Counted from the first letter of the stretch, positions 7,676-16,364 are shown. The stretch: 64,000 nucleotides of DNA from Actinoallomurus oryzae (GCF_039541955.1 NZ_BAABHF010000045.1:62001-126000), one strand, 5' to 3'. Made by a program: numbers and translations. Notes: generated by a model not told the origin, from the sequence alone.

Positions 7676-8406
7676 GACTCTCCCGCCTTCAGTTTCCCGC
7701 CCAGGGACGTACGGCGTCCGGGCACGATCAGGGTGGACAGGTACGGCACCGGGCCGGTGAGCTCGCGCGCCGGGCGGACGTCCTCGTCGGGCAGGCCGAG
7801 CCGCGCGCCGTACACCGCGCCGCCGAGCCGTCCGGCGTCGGCGACCGCGGCCAGCACCTCGTCCGCGACCCGGCCGAACTTGTACGCCACGACCGTGTCG
7901 CCGGTCGCCAGCGCCGTCCGCAGCGCTCCGGCGCCGCCGGTGAGCGGCACGAGGGTGAGCGACTCGGTACCCTCGGCGAGGACCGTGCCCGACCGCGCGG
8001 CGAGGTCCTGCATCGCCGTGATGCCCGGCACGGTCTCCACCTCGACGCCCGGCGCGCGCTCGCGTACGGACTGGGCGAGGTAGGTGAAGGTGGAGTAGAC
8101 GTTCGGGTCGCCGATGGTGGCGAACGCGACCGTACGGGCGCCCTGCTCGAAGGCCTCGACGACGCGGCGCGCGGCGGCGTCCCAGGCGTTCGCGCGGCGC
8201 TCGGTCACCCCGCCCCGGTCGTTCAGCGCGAAGACGACGCGTTCGGCCTTGTCGGCGTGTGCCCGGACGACGGCCTCGGCGCGGCCCTGCTCGTCGGGCG
8301 CCATCACCGGGACGAGTACGAGGTCCGCCTCGCGCAGCACGCGCACGCCGCGGACCGTGACGAGCTCGGGGTCGCCGGGCCCGACCCCGACGCCGACGAG
8401 CCTCAC
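7672..8406 (-). CDS. cobI: Precorrin-2 C20-methyltransferase
   Basis: CobI/CbiL, 244 aa. The start LVGVGVGPGDPELVTVRGVR is the tetrapyrrole methylase glycine loop; ATIGDPNVYSTFTYLA and VPGITAMQDLAARSG are CobI hallmarks. It methylates precorrin-2 (or cobalt-sirohydrochlorin) at C20, the entry into the corrin branch. GTG 8406 overlaps the upstream acetyltransferase stop (GTGA), with GGGGGAG just before it. Longer open sequence upstream is in the wrong frame relative to that acetyltransferase and was rejected. Confidence 0.95.
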   Translation of the reverse strand: MRLVGVGVGPGDPELVTVRGVRVLREADLVLVPVMAPDEQGRAEAVVRAHADKAERVVFALNDRGGVTERRANAWDAAARRVVEAFEQGARTVAFATIGDPNVYSTFTYLAQSVRERAPGVEVETVPGITAMQDLAARSGTVLAEGTESLTLVPLTGGAGALRTALATGDTVVAYKFGRVADEVLAAVADAGRLGGAVYGARLGLPDEDVRPARELTGPVPYLSTLIVPGRRTSLGGKLKAGES

Positions 8407-8945
8407 AGCTCCCCCTTCAGCAGCCGGAACCGCACCATGTCGGCCATCTTTCCGCCGGGCAGGGGGCGGGCCTCGGGGAGCACGCCCTCCCGCGTGAAGC
8501 CGGCCCGCTCGGCGACGCGCTGCGACGCGACGTTGCCGACCGCGGCGAGCAGCTCGATGCGTGTCAGCCCCAGCCCGAAGGCGTGACGTGCCACCGCGCG
8601 CACGGCCTCGGTGGCGTGACCCCGCCCGCGCGCGGCCGGGCCCAGCCAGTAGCCGGTCTCGGCCGCACCCGTGTCCCAGTCGGCGCGCCCGATGCCGACC
8701 GCGCCCTCCAGCCGGCCGGTCTCCGGCGGGACGATCGCGAGGTTGAGCGCCCGCGACAGGTCGCCGGAGGCCTCCTCGGTGCACCAGCGCACGGCCTTCT
8801 CTCTGGTGAAGTCCTCCGACCAGGGCATCCAGCGGCGGACTTCGTCGTCCACGGCGGTCAGGTAGGCGTCGACGTCTCCCGCGTCGATCGGCCGCAGGGT
8901 GAGGCGGCCGGCGCGGAGCGTCACGGGCGCGAAGGCGGTCGTCAA
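8403..8945 (-). CDS. GNAT N-acetyltransferase, RimJ/RimL-like (third of three tandem copies)
   Basis: A 180-aa GNAT protein with start LRAGRLTLRPIDAGDVDAY, acetyl-CoA loop GPAARGRGHATEAVRAVA and C-terminal ASQRVAERAGFTREGVL. It shares RRWMPW and WDTGAAETGYWLG with the two neighbouring copies, so the three came from tandem duplication. No Met or Val start with a good site is seen; TTG 8945, overlapping the preceding stop as TTGA and following GGGGG, fits the coupled pattern. Substrate unknown. Its position between cobB and cobI, coupled at both ends, is odd for a general protein or antibiotic acetyltransferase. Confidence 0.86.
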   Translation of the reverse strand: MTTAFAPVTLRAGRLTLRPIDAGDVDAYLTAVDDEVRRWMPWSEDFTREKAVRWCTEEASGDLSRALNLAIVPPETGRLEGAVGIGRADWDTGAAETGYWLGPAARGRGHATEAVRAVARHAFGLGLTRIELLAAVGNVASQRVAERAGFTREGVLPEARPLPGGKMADMVRFRLLKGEL

Positions 8946-9478
8946 AGCTCCCCCTTCAGCAGGCTGAACAGCACCATGTCGGCCCGCCCGGCCGGTGTGG
9001 GACGCGCCTTTCGGAGCACGCCCTCCCGGGTGAAGCCGGCCCGCTCGGCGACGCGCTGCGACGCGAGGTTGCCGGTGGCGGCGAGCAGCTCCAGCCGGTG
9101 CAGGCCGAGGTCGAAGGCGTAGCGGGCCACCTCGCGCACCGCCTCGGTGACGTAGCCGTGCCGCCGGTCGGCGGGCCCGATCCAGTAGCCGGTCTCGGCC
9201 ACGCCCGTGTCCCAGTCGGCGCGGCTGATCCCGATCACGCCGCCGAACCGGCCGGTGCGGTCCGGCACGATCGCGAAGGAGGTCTGCCGCTGCGGGTCGA
9301 GGAACGCGTCCTTGGTGCACCACTGGCGCGCGCTCTCGAGCGTGTACCCCTGCGCCCACGGCATCCACCGCCGCACGACCTGGTCGACGGCGGCGAAGCA
9401 GTCGGGCGCGTCGTTTTCCTCGGGCGGCCGGAGGACCAGGCGCTCGGTACGCAACCTGACAGGTCCGAAAGACGTCAT
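8942..9478 (-). CDS. GNAT N-acetyltransferase, RimJ/RimL-like (second of three tandem copies)
   Basis: A 178-aa protein close to its two neighbours: LRTERLVLRPPEENDAPD start, VVRRWMPWAQGYT, WDTGVAETGYWIGPADRRHGYVTEAV (acetyl-CoA pyrophosphate loop region) and VAERAGFTREGVLRKA. ATG 9478 is preceded by GGAGGG inside the repeat at 9479-9545. Its stop overlaps the TTG of the next copy. The members keep the fold motifs but differ around the substrate side, so they may have different targets. No partner other than the cobalamin genes is in sight. Confidence 0.9.
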   Translation of the reverse strand: MTSFGPVRLRTERLVLRPPEENDAPDCFAAVDQVVRRWMPWAQGYTLESARQWCTKDAFLDPQRQTSFAIVPDRTGRFGGVIGISRADWDTGVAETGYWIGPADRRHGYVTEAVREVARYAFDLGLHRLELLAATGNLASQRVAERAGFTREGVLRKARPTPAGRADMVLFSLLKGEL

Positions 9479-9545
9479 GAGCCCTCCTTCGTCGGGGAGC
9501 GTGACCACAGGGGCGCGTCCTTGATTCCCTCGCTTCGCTCGGTCA
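9479..9545 (-). repeat. Intercistronic repeat, copy 2 (with copy 1 at 989-1056)
   Basis: Same layout as copy 1: begins at the upstream stop as TGACCGAGCGAAGCGAGGG and ends with GAAGGAGGGCTC before the downstream ATG. In this copy the anti-Shine-Dalgarno arm is CTCC rather than CCCTCC, so the hairpin would be weaker. Both copies lie in the same operon. Confidence 0.75.
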
Positions 9546-10082
9546 TGAGATATCGCTCGCGAGCAGGCTGAACAGCACGGCGTCGGAGCGCTGCCCGGAT
9601 CCGATGAGCATCGCCTCGCGCAGGACGGCCTCGCGGGTGAAGCCGGCCTTCTCCGCGACGCCCTGGGAGGCGACGTTGCCGACCGCGGCGAGCAGCTCCA
9701 TGCGGTGCATGCCCTTCTCGAAGGCGTACGCGGCCACGCCGCACGTCGCCTCGACCGCGTACCCCCTGCGGCGCGCCCAGGGCGCCATCCAGTAGCCGAC
9801 CTCGGCGCGGCCGTCGGCCCAGTCGGTACGGCCGAGGCCGATCGAGCCGGCGAACCGCTCGTCGGCGACGATGGCGAAGTTCATCGCCCGCGCCGGGTCG
9901 GTGTGGGCGTGCGTCGTGCACCAGTCGACGGCGGTCTGCATCGTCTGCGTCGCCGCCCATGGCATCCAGCGCCGGATCTCCGCGTCCTCGCTGGCGGCGA
10001 GGACGTCCTTCGCGTCGTCTTCTTCGAACGGCCGCAGCAGCAGTCGTTCGGTCTCCAGCAGAACACCCTCGTCGAAAGTCAT
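9543..10082 (-). CDS. GNAT N-acetyltransferase, RimJ/RimL-like (first of three tandem copies)
   Basis: A 179-aa GNAT protein: LLETERLLLRPFEEDDAKD, EIRRWMPWAATQT, GYWMAPWARRRGYAVEAT (acetyl-CoA loop) and VASQGVAEKAGFTREAVL. ATG 10082 overlaps the cobB stop (ATGA), so the trio is translationally tied to cobB. It is the most divergent of the three copies in the N-terminal third. Function and substrate are unknown. Confidence 0.89.
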   Translation of the reverse strand: MTFDEGVLLETERLLLRPFEEDDAKDVLAASEDAEIRRWMPWAATQTMQTAVDWCTTHAHTDPARAMNFAIVADERFAGSIGLGRTDWADGRAEVGYWMAPWARRRGYAVEATCGVAAYAFEKGMHRMELLAAVGNVASQGVAEKAGFTREAVLREAMLIGSGQRSDAVLFSLLASDIS

Positions 10083-11398
10083 GCGGCGGCCCCCACAAAA
10101 CGCATTGCCATCTGTGGCATCCCAGCCCAGTGGAGATGAAGGTATGAGGCAAGGCAATTTGCCGAGGTGAAGCCATCCGGCCCCTCGGCGGACCACTGCC
10201 AGGCGGGCGATGTGTCCGGTCCCCGCGAGCAGACGGTGCGGTGGAACTCGTGCCCGCGCACCCGCTCACCGGCCCGCGCCACCGGCGAGTCGCGCACCGC
10301 GACCGCCTCCCGGTAGCCGAGCGTGAGCCGCCCGGTCATCCGCGCCTCCGCGTCGAGCACACCGCACATCGGCAGGTCGTCGAGCCGGCGGGCGAGGTAC
10401 AGCAGGCCGGCGCACTCGGCGTAGATCGGGCCGCGGAACGCCGCGACCGCGCGGCGCAACGGCTCGTTGGCCGACAGCTCCGCGGCGTACGTCTCGGGAA
10501 ATCCGCCGCCGATCACCACTCCGCCGGTCTCCGGCGGCAGGGCGGTGTCGCGCAGGGGGTCGAACCGCACGACCTCGGCGCCCGCGGCGGCGAGCAGCTC
10601 CTCGTTCTCGGCGTAGCCGAACGTGAACGCCGGGCCACCCGCGACCGCGATCCGCGCCCGCCCGGCCGGCGCGGCGACGGCCGGGTTCCAGGGCTCGGCG
10701 GCCGACGGCCCGGCGGTGTTCGCGAGCGCGACCAGGGCGCGCAGGTCGCAGCCCTCGGCGACGAGCGCACCCAGGCGCTCGACGGTGGCGAGGGCCTCGG
10801 GACGGCGTTCGGCGGCCGGGATCAGGCCGAGATGACGTGACGGCGTGGCCGCGTCGTCGCGGCGGCGCAGCACGCCCAGGACGGGCAGGCCGGTCTCCTC
10901 CACCGCCGCGCGGCAGATCTCCTCGTGCCGGTCCGAGCCGACCCGGTTGAGGATCACGCCGCCGATCCGCACGCCGGGGTCGTAGGTCACGAAGCCGTGC
11001 ACGAGGGCCGCGACCGACCGGCCGGCGGAGGCGGCGTCCACGACCAGCACCACCGGGGCGCCGAGCAGCTTGGCGACGTGGGCGGTCGAGGCGAACTCCC
11101 CCGCACCTGCCGCGCCGTCGTACAGGCCCATCACGCCCTCGACGACGGCGATGTCCGCGTCGCGCGCGCCGTGCAGGAACAGCGGCTCGACGAGGTCCTC
11201 GGCGGTCAGCCACGGGTCGAGGTTGCGGCCCGGCCGCCCGGCGGCGAGCGCGTGGTACCCCGGATCGATGTAGTCCGGCCCCACCTTGTGCGGCGAGACG
11301 TCGAGGCCCTGCGCGGCCAGCGCGGCGATCAGCCCGGTGGCGACGGTCGTCTTGCCGCTCCCGGACGTGGGGGCGGCGACCACGAGCCGCGGGATCAC
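10079..11398 (-). CDS. cobB: Cobyrinic acid a,c-diamide synthase (glutamine-hydrolysing)
   Basis: CobB/CbiA, 439 aa, amidates the a and c side chains using Gln and ATP. Residues about 1-190 form the ATPase domain with P-loop APTSGSGKTT and KVGPDYIDPGYH. The C-terminal class I amidotransferase has VVIGGGFPETYA, the nucleophile Cys in YAECAGLLYLA and the His in VRGHEFHRT. GTG 11398 overlaps the cobO stop (GTGA); GTG 11401 directly upstream is an alternative. Long open sequence continuing to 12541 in this frame belongs to the antisense or shadow of cobO and the chelatase gene. Confidence 0.95.
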   Translation of the reverse strand: MIPRLVVAAPTSGSGKTTVATGLIAALAAQGLDVSPHKVGPDYIDPGYHALAAGRPGRNLDPWLTAEDLVEPLFLHGARDADIAVVEGVMGLYDGAAGAGEFASTAHVAKLLGAPVVLVVDAASAGRSVAALVHGFVTYDPGVRIGGVILNRVGSDRHEEICRAAVEETGLPVLGVLRRRDDAATPSRHLGLIPAAERRPEALATVERLGALVAEGCDLRALVALANTAGPSAAEPWNPAVAAPAGRARIAVAGGPAFTFGYAENEELLAAAGAEVVRFDPLRDTALPPETGGVVIGGGFPETYAAELSANEPLRRAVAAFRGPIYAECAGLLYLARRLDDLPMCGVLDAEARMTGRLTLGYREAVAVRDSPVARAGERVRGHEFHRTVCSRGPDTSPAWQWSAEGPDGFTSANCLASYLHLHWAGMPQMAMRFVGAAA

Positions 11399-11997
11399 CA
11401 CTCGATGCCCTTCTGGCCCTTCTGCCCGGCGTCCATGGGGTGCTTGACCTTGCCCATCTCGGTGACCAGGTCGGCGATCTCCAGGAGCCGGGGGTCGGCG
11501 TCGCGGCCGGTGACGATGACGTGCTGGTGGCCGGGGCGCGCCGCCAGCGTGGCGACCACGTCGTCCACGTCCACCCAGCCCCACTTCATCGGGTAGGTGA
11601 ACTCGTCCAGGACGTAGAGCTTGTAGGTCTCGGCGGCGAGGTCGCGCTTGATCTGCTCCCAGCCCTCGCGGGCGTCCGCGGCGTGGTCGTCCTCCGTGCC
11701 GGGCCGCTGGATCCACGACCAGCCCTCGCCCATCTTGTGCCAGGCGACCGTCCCGCCCTCGCCGGACGCGCCGAGCACGCGCAGCGCGCGCTCCTCGCCG
11801 ATGCGCCACTTGGCGGACTTGACGAACTGGAACACCCCGATCGGCCAGCCCTGGTTCCAGCCGCGCAGCGCCAGCCCGAAGGCGGCGGTCGACTTGCCCT
11901 TGCCCTGGCCGGTATGGACGATCACGAGCGGGCGGTTGCGCCGCTGCCGCGTGGTCAGCCCGTCGTCCGGCACGCTCTCCGGCTTGCCTTGTGGCAT
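11395..11997 (-). CDS. cobO: Cob(I)yrinic acid a,c-diamide adenosyltransferase
   Basis: CobO/BtuR type, 200 aa, transfers the adenosyl group of ATP to Co(I) to form the upper ligand. It has the reversed-polarity P-loop VIVHTGQGKGKSTAA, the conserved FVKSAKWRIGEE, and KLYVLDEFTYPMKWGW, with HVIVTGRDAD near the end. ATG 11997 overlaps the upstream stop (TGATG). Length is normal for the family. Confidence 0.95.
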   Translation of the reverse strand: MPQGKPESVPDDGLTTRQRRNRPLVIVHTGQGKGKSTAAFGLALRGWNQGWPIGVFQFVKSAKWRIGEERALRVLGASGEGGTVAWHKMGEGWSWIQRPGTEDDHAADAREGWEQIKRDLAAETYKLYVLDEFTYPMKWGWVDVDDVVATLAARPGHQHVIVTGRDADPRLLEIADLVTEMGKVKHPMDAGQKGQKGIEW

Positions 11998-14075
11998 CAG
12001 GCGACCCTCCGATCGCGTACGACGCCGGCCAGGCCGTCGGCGGGCAGGTCCTCCAGGCGGACGAGTTCGGCGCCGAGGCGTTCGGCGAGGCGGGCCGCGA
12101 GGCCGAGGCGCACCGGGCCGCTCTCGCAGTCGACCACCACCGAGGCGGCATCCCGCAGCAGGGCGGCGGCGCGCAGCGCGTCGTCGACCGAGCCGTGCGT
12201 CGCGCGGCCGTCGGTGACGATGACGACGAGCGGGCGCCGTGCCGGGTCGCGCAGGTGCTCGGCGCGCAGCACGCCGGCGGCCCGCAGCAGCCCGGCGGCG
12301 AGCGGCGTACGGCCTCCCGTCGGCAGGTCCTCCAAGCGGCGCGCGCCGGCCTCGACCGAGGAGGTCGGCGGCAGCGCCGTCTCGGCGTCGCGACCCCGGA
12401 AGGTGACCAGGCCGACCTTGTCGCGCCGCTGGTAGGCATCGAGGAGCAGGCTGAGCACGGCGCCCTTGACCGCGCGCATGCGCCGCCGGGCCGCCATCGA
12501 GCCGCTGGCGTCGACGACGAACAGCACGAGGTTGCCCTCACGGCCCTCGCGGACCGGTTCGCGGATGTCGTCGGCGCGAATCACCAGGCCCGGTCCGCTG
12601 CGTCCGCGCGACCGCTGATGGGGCGCGGCGGCGAAGAGGGTGCCGGCGAGGTGCACGGTGCGAAAGCCCGGCCGGGCGCCGGTCGTACGGCCGTACGGGG
12701 TGCGCGAGCGGGAGCGGCGGCCGGGCGCGCCCTCGCCGATGCCCGGCACGACGAACAGCCGCGGCCGGTAGGCGGCGTCGGCCGGGGAGGTCTTCAGCCG
12801 GTCGGCGCCGGACGCCGCGTTGCCCGACAGCGCCTGGCCGATGTCGACCAGGGCCCCCTCGGCCGGCAGGTCCACCGCGTCGGGCAGGGGCGTGCCGGAA
12901 CCCGGGCCGTCGGGATCGGTGTCCGGGTCGGGTTCGGGCTCGGGCTCGGGGTCCTCGGTGGTGATCTCCGAGCCGTCCTCCTCGGCCGGCGGCCGAGGCT
13001 CGGGGACCGGCGGCGAGGGAGGCTTCGGCCGGCTGGAGCCGGGCCGTGGGTCCTCCTCGGTGTCGTAGTCGCCGGTGCGGTCCAGCACGTCGTCGAGCCG
13101 GTCCTCGTCCAGGCCGGGCGCGTCGAAGGGGTCACGGCGCCGCCGGTGCGGCAGCGCGAGGCGCGCGGCGAGGCGTACGTCGGCGGGCGTGACGGCGCCG
13201 CGGTCGTGCCAGGCGGCCAGCGCGATCGCGGCGCGGGCCATCACCAGGTCGGCCCGGAGCCCGTCGACCTCGAACTCCGCGCAGACCGCGGTGATCTGCC
13301 GCAGCGCGCCGTCGGACAGCACGACCTCGGGGAGACGGTCGCGGGCGGCCCGGATGTGCCAGGCCAGCTCGGCGTCGGCGCGCGCCCAGTCGGCCGTGAA
13401 CCCGGCCGGGTCGGCCTCGTAGGCGAGGCGCCGGCGTACGACCTCGGCGCGCTCGTCGGGGTCACGCGTGGCGGCGACCTCGGCGGTCAGCCCGAACCGG
13501 TCGAGCAGCTGCGGGCGCAGCTCGCCCTCCTCGGGGTTCATGGTGCCGACGAGCAGGAACCGGGAGGCGTGCCGCACCGAGACGCCCTCGCGCTCGACGT
13601 AGGACTGCCCCATCGCCGCGGCGTCCAGCAGCAGGTCCACCAGGTGGTCGTGGAGGAGGTTCACCTCGTCGACGTAGAGCACGCCCCGGTGCGCGGCGGC
13701 GAGCAGGCCGGGCTGGTAGGCGCGCACCCCCTCGGTGAGCGCCCGCTCGATGTCCAGCGAGCCGACGAGGCGGTCCTCCGACGCGCCGACCGGGAGCTCG
13801 ACGAGCCGGGCGGGGCGCTCCTGCCGTTCCGCGTCGTCGTGCGGGCCGTCGGGGCACTCGGGGTCGGGCGCGTCCGGGTCGCAGGAGAACCGGCAGCCCG
13901 CCACGGCGGAGATGGCCGGCAGCAGCCCGGCGAGCGCACGGACGATGGTCGACTTCGCGGTGCCCTTCTCGCCGCGTACGAGGACGCCGCCGACCGACGG
14001 CGACACCGCGTTGATCAGCAGGGCGAGCTTGAGGTCCTCGAGCCCCGCCACGGCGGAGAACGGGTAGGTGTTCAC
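11997..14075 (-). CDS. Magnesium chelatase-like AAA and VWA protein (ChlI-ChlD fusion, CobN partner)
   Basis: A 692-aa fusion. Residues about 1-340 are the AAA+ ATPase: Walker A GEKGTAKSTIVRAL (from residue 35), a Cys-rich insert CRFSCDPDAPDPEC typical of actinobacterial ChlI, Walker B GVLYVDEVNLL, and MNPEEGELRPQLLDRFGL. A Pro/Glu/Asp-rich linker follows (about 345-415). The C-terminal VWA domain has the MIDAS motif VVDASGSMAARRRM and VIVTDGRATHG. In cobalt insertion such proteins serve the role of CobS/CobT with CobN; the CobN of this window is at 54765-58409. GTG 14075 is preceded by AAGGA. It is the first gene after the cobalamin riboswitch, so B12 should repress the whole operon. Confidence 0.93.
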   Translation of the reverse strand: MNTYPFSAVAGLEDLKLALLINAVSPSVGGVLVRGEKGTAKSTIVRALAGLLPAISAVAGCRFSCDPDAPDPECPDGPHDDAERQERPARLVELPVGASEDRLVGSLDIERALTEGVRAYQPGLLAAAHRGVLYVDEVNLLHDHLVDLLLDAAAMGQSYVEREGVSVRHASRFLLVGTMNPEEGELRPQLLDRFGLTAEVAATRDPDERAEVVRRRLAYEADPAGFTADWARADAELAWHIRAARDRLPEVVLSDGALRQITAVCAEFEVDGLRADLVMARAAIALAAWHDRGAVTPADVRLAARLALPHRRRRDPFDAPGLDEDRLDDVLDRTGDYDTEEDPRPGSSRPKPPSPPVPEPRPPAEEDGSEITTEDPEPEPEPDPDTDPDGPGSGTPLPDAVDLPAEGALVDIGQALSGNAASGADRLKTSPADAAYRPRLFVVPGIGEGAPGRRSRSRTPYGRTTGARPGFRTVHLAGTLFAAAPHQRSRGRSGPGLVIRADDIREPVREGREGNLVLFVVDASGSMAARRRMRAVKGAVLSLLLDAYQRRDKVGLVTFRGRDAETALPPTSSVEAGARRLEDLPTGGRTPLAAGLLRAAGVLRAEHLRDPARRPLVVIVTDGRATHGSVDDALRAAALLRDAASVVVDCESGPVRLGLAARLAERLGAELVRLEDLPADGLAGVVRDRRVA

Positions 14076-14121
14076 CCGGTGTTCGTCCTTCCTCGGGTTG
14101 CGCGCCCGTAGGTGGCCTGCA

Positions 14122-14262
14122 GGTGGCGGCCGGAGTCTCCTGGCTCCCGGATCGTCACCCGCCCTCGGCCTTCCGGCTTACGCCGTGGCCGTCGGTGAGG
14201 GCGAACTCCCCGGTCACAGTTGCGCGACAGCCCCGGAGTCTCACCGGGTTCCTCCGCGTACC
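14122..14262 (-). promoter_or_regulatory. Cobalamin riboswitch of the main cob operon
   Basis: Read on the minus strand the leader has the class I cobalamin aptamer parts in order: GGAACCCGGTGAGACTCCGG, GCGCAACTGTGACC (the core around 14215-14230), the AAGCCGGAAGGCCG arm, and the B12 box GAGCCAGGAGACTCC at about 14131-14148. It ends about 47 bases before the chlID start. Binding of adenosylcobalamin should shut down expression. Confidence 0.93.
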
Positions 14263-14363
14263 GCCGACGCACAGCATCGCACACAGCCGATCCGTCCTCG
14301 ACAGGTGTGTGCCGGTCTGTTCCTGTTTGAATGGAACACGTTCTACTTCTTCCGGAGGTGCGC

Positions 14364-15389
14364 ATGAGGCTCGGCATCAACCTCGGCTACTGGCAGCGGG
14401 ACCCCGTGGACGACACCGAAACCGTGCTCGCCGCCGAGCGCCTGGGCTATGACCAGGTCTTCACCGCGGAGGCGTACGGATCGGACGCCTTCACCACGCT
14501 GACCTGGTACGGCGCGCGCACCTCGCGGATCGGCCTGGGCACGGCGGTGACGCAGATGTCGGCACGCACCCCGGCCGCCACCGCCATGCACGCGCTGACC
14601 CTCGACGCGCTGTCCGGCGGACGGCTCACGCTCGGGCTCGGCGCGTCCGGGCCGCAGGTGGTGGAGGGCTGGTACGGCGTGCCGTTCGCCCGTCCGCTCG
14701 CTCGCACCCGCGAGTACGTCCAGATCCTGCGCGACGTGTGGCGACGCGCCGACCCGGTGACCAGTCCCGGCCCGCACTACCCGCTGCCGCTGCGGTCGTA
14801 CGGGGTGGGCGACGGGGTGACGGGCCTGGGCAAACCGCTGAAGTCGATCGCGCACCCGGTCCGCCCGGACATCCCGGTCTACCTCGGCGCGGAGGGCCCG
14901 AAGAACGTCGCGCTATCGACCGAGATCGCCCAGGGCTGGCTGCCGCTGTTCGTCGACCCGGAGCGCATCGAACCGGTCTTCGGCGCGTCACTGCGCGACC
15001 GCCCGGACGGCTTCGAGATCGCCGCGACCGTCACCACGATCGTCACCGACGACCTGACGGCCGCGCTGGAGGTGGCCAAGATCCCGCTGGCGTTCTACAT
15101 CGGCGGCATGGGCGCCCGCGACCGCAACTTCCACCTGGACCTGATCGGCCGGCTGGGGTACGCCGAGGAGGCCGCGCGGGTGCAGGACCTGTTCCTCGCG
15201 GGCCGCCGGGACGAGGCGGTCAAGGCCGTCCCGGACGCCCTGGCCGACGCCATCTCCCTGCTCGGCCCCCTGGGCCGCATCCGCGAACGGCTGGAGCTGT
15301 GGCTGGACTCCCCCGTGACCACCCTGCTGATCGCCGGCGTGAAGGACGAACCGACCCTCAAGGCGATCCGCGCCATGGTACCCGCGTAA
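14364..15389 (+). CDS. LLM-class F420-dependent oxidoreductase
   Basis: A 341-aa luciferase-like monooxygenase family TIM-barrel protein. The start LGINLGYWQRDPVDDTETVLAAERLGYDQVFTAEAYGSDAFTTL and ISLLGPLGRI region match F420-dependent LLM enzymes of actinomycetes (MER/FGD branch); RPDIPVYLGAEGPKNVALSTEIAQGWLP is typical. Substrate unknown. ATG 14364 follows GGAGG by eight bases; an upstream ATG at 14331 lacks a site. It is divergent from the cob operon, with the riboswitch between them, but nothing ties it to cobalamin synthesis. Confidence 0.91.
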   Translation: MRLGINLGYWQRDPVDDTETVLAAERLGYDQVFTAEAYGSDAFTTLTWYGARTSRIGLGTAVTQMSARTPAATAMHALTLDALSGGRLTLGLGASGPQVVEGWYGVPFARPLARTREYVQILRDVWRRADPVTSPGPHYPLPLRSYGVGDGVTGLGKPLKSIAHPVRPDIPVYLGAEGPKNVALSTEIAQGWLPLFVDPERIEPVFGASLRDRPDGFEIAATVTTIVTDDLTAALEVAKIPLAFYIGGMGARDRNFHLDLIGRLGYAEEAARVQDLFLAGRRDEAVKAVPDALADAISLLGPLGRIRERLELWLDSPVTTLLIAGVKDEPTLKAIRAMVPA

Positions 15390-15400
15390 GCGCCGGCGCC

Positions 15401-15982
15401 CTATCCAGAACGAGCGGGCCGTTCTCCCGGCTTGTCAGCACCCCGACCTTCGTCACCCACCGTTGTGGGACGTAGCGTCGAGTAGAGGATCTGGTCGTGC
15501 CAGTGTCCGGCGCGCCACTGGGCCTGGCGGAGGACGCCCTCGCGTTCGAAGCCCGCCTTCTCCAGGGCCCGCTGCTCGGCGAGGTTGCCGCTGTCGGTGA
15601 AGGCCTGGATCCGCTGGGCACGCGTGTGGTCGAACAGGTAGGCCACCAGGAGCCGTTGCGCCTCCGTGCCGATCCCCCGGCCCTGACGGCTCGGCCGCAG
15701 CCCGATCGCGACGGTCCAGCACCACGACGTCTCCGGACGCCCCCACGAACTCTTGAACCACTCGACCCGGCCCGCGACGTCGCCGCCCTCTTCACAGACC
15801 GTGAGAGTGCCGCCGTCCGGCGTGAGCAGGCCCGTCTCGGCGAAGCGGCGCCGCAGGTCGACGGGGCTGCGGTACCCGAACCACTGATGGACGCCGGTCC
15901 CCTCGGGACCTGAGAACTCGGCCTCGAAGAGCTCGAGGTCCGCCTGCGTGACGGGCCGCAGGACCACCCGCGCATTGATCAC
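15401..15982 (-). CDS. GNAT N-acetyltransferase
   Basis: A 193-aa GNAT protein unrelated in close sequence to the three copies in the cob operon. It has VVLRPVTQADLELFEAEF at the start, the acetyl-CoA loop LRPSRQGRGIGTEAQRLL and the C-terminal ALEKAGFEREGVLRQAQWR; FGYRSPVDLRRRF suggests the RimJ/RimL-like group. It converges with the LLM gene, leaving only 11 bases between stops. Substrate unknown. Confidence 0.88.
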   Translation of the reverse strand: MINARVVLRPVTQADLELFEAEFSGPEGTGVHQWFGYRSPVDLRRRFAETGLLTPDGGTLTVCEEGGDVAGRVEWFKSSWGRPETSWCWTVAIGLRPSRQGRGIGTEAQRLLVAYLFDHTRAQRIQAFTDSGNLAEQRALEKAGFEREGVLRQAQWRAGHWHDQILYSTLRPTTVGDEGRGADKPGERPARSG

Positions 15983-16010
15983 GCGTGAACACTACGAGAC
16001 GCCGGCGGGT

Positions 16011-16364
16011 TCAGTCCCAGGCGCGGGAGAGCATCCAGGTGTCGCTCGCCTCGTCGTAGCGGAGCTCGTACACGCCGATCTCGTGGTCCGGGGTGGCCTC
16101 CACCTGCCAGAACTCCCGGGCGGCCGGCTCCTCGGCGTCCGGGTTCCGGTCGCGCCACCAGTCGCGGCTGGTCACCCAGTGGTCCAGGACGCGCAGCACG
16201 GTGTAGAGACGCCCGTGCCAGACGAACCGTGACGGCCGGCCGTCGGCCCGCCAGACCTCGACCGGGTCGCCGTACGCCCGGCTCATCCGGACACCGTCCA
16301 CACGTCTCGTCGCCGCCTTCCCGGTCGAACGCCGCCGAAGTGCCCGGGGGAAGACAGGCGTCAT
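16011..16364 (-). CDS. DUF6504-like small protein
   Basis: A 117-aa protein (or 91 aa from Met 16286). The core VWRADGRPSRFVWHGRLYTVLRVLDHWV, then REFWQVEAT and GVYELRYDEASDTWMLSRAWD, resembles the actinobacterial DUF6504 group, often found near DNA polymerase IV-like genes; here no such neighbour is present. Function unknown. The first 26 residues are Arg-rich and may not be translated. Confidence 0.7.
   Translation of the reverse strand: MTPVFPRALRRRSTGKAATRRVDGVRMSRAYGDPVEVWRADGRPSRFVWHGRLYTVLRVLDHWVTSRDWWRDRNPDAEEPAAREFWQVEATPDHEIGVYELRYDEASDTWMLSRAWD

Noticed and set aside
11991..14111. 706-codon open frame antisense to the ChlI-ChlD gene.
   Set aside because: Shadow frame; Val/Gly/Arg/His-rich without motifs, and it runs into the riboswitch.
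14331..14363. Longer start for the LLM oxidoreductase.
   Set aside because: GGAGG stands eight bases before ATG 14364, and the family start matches there.
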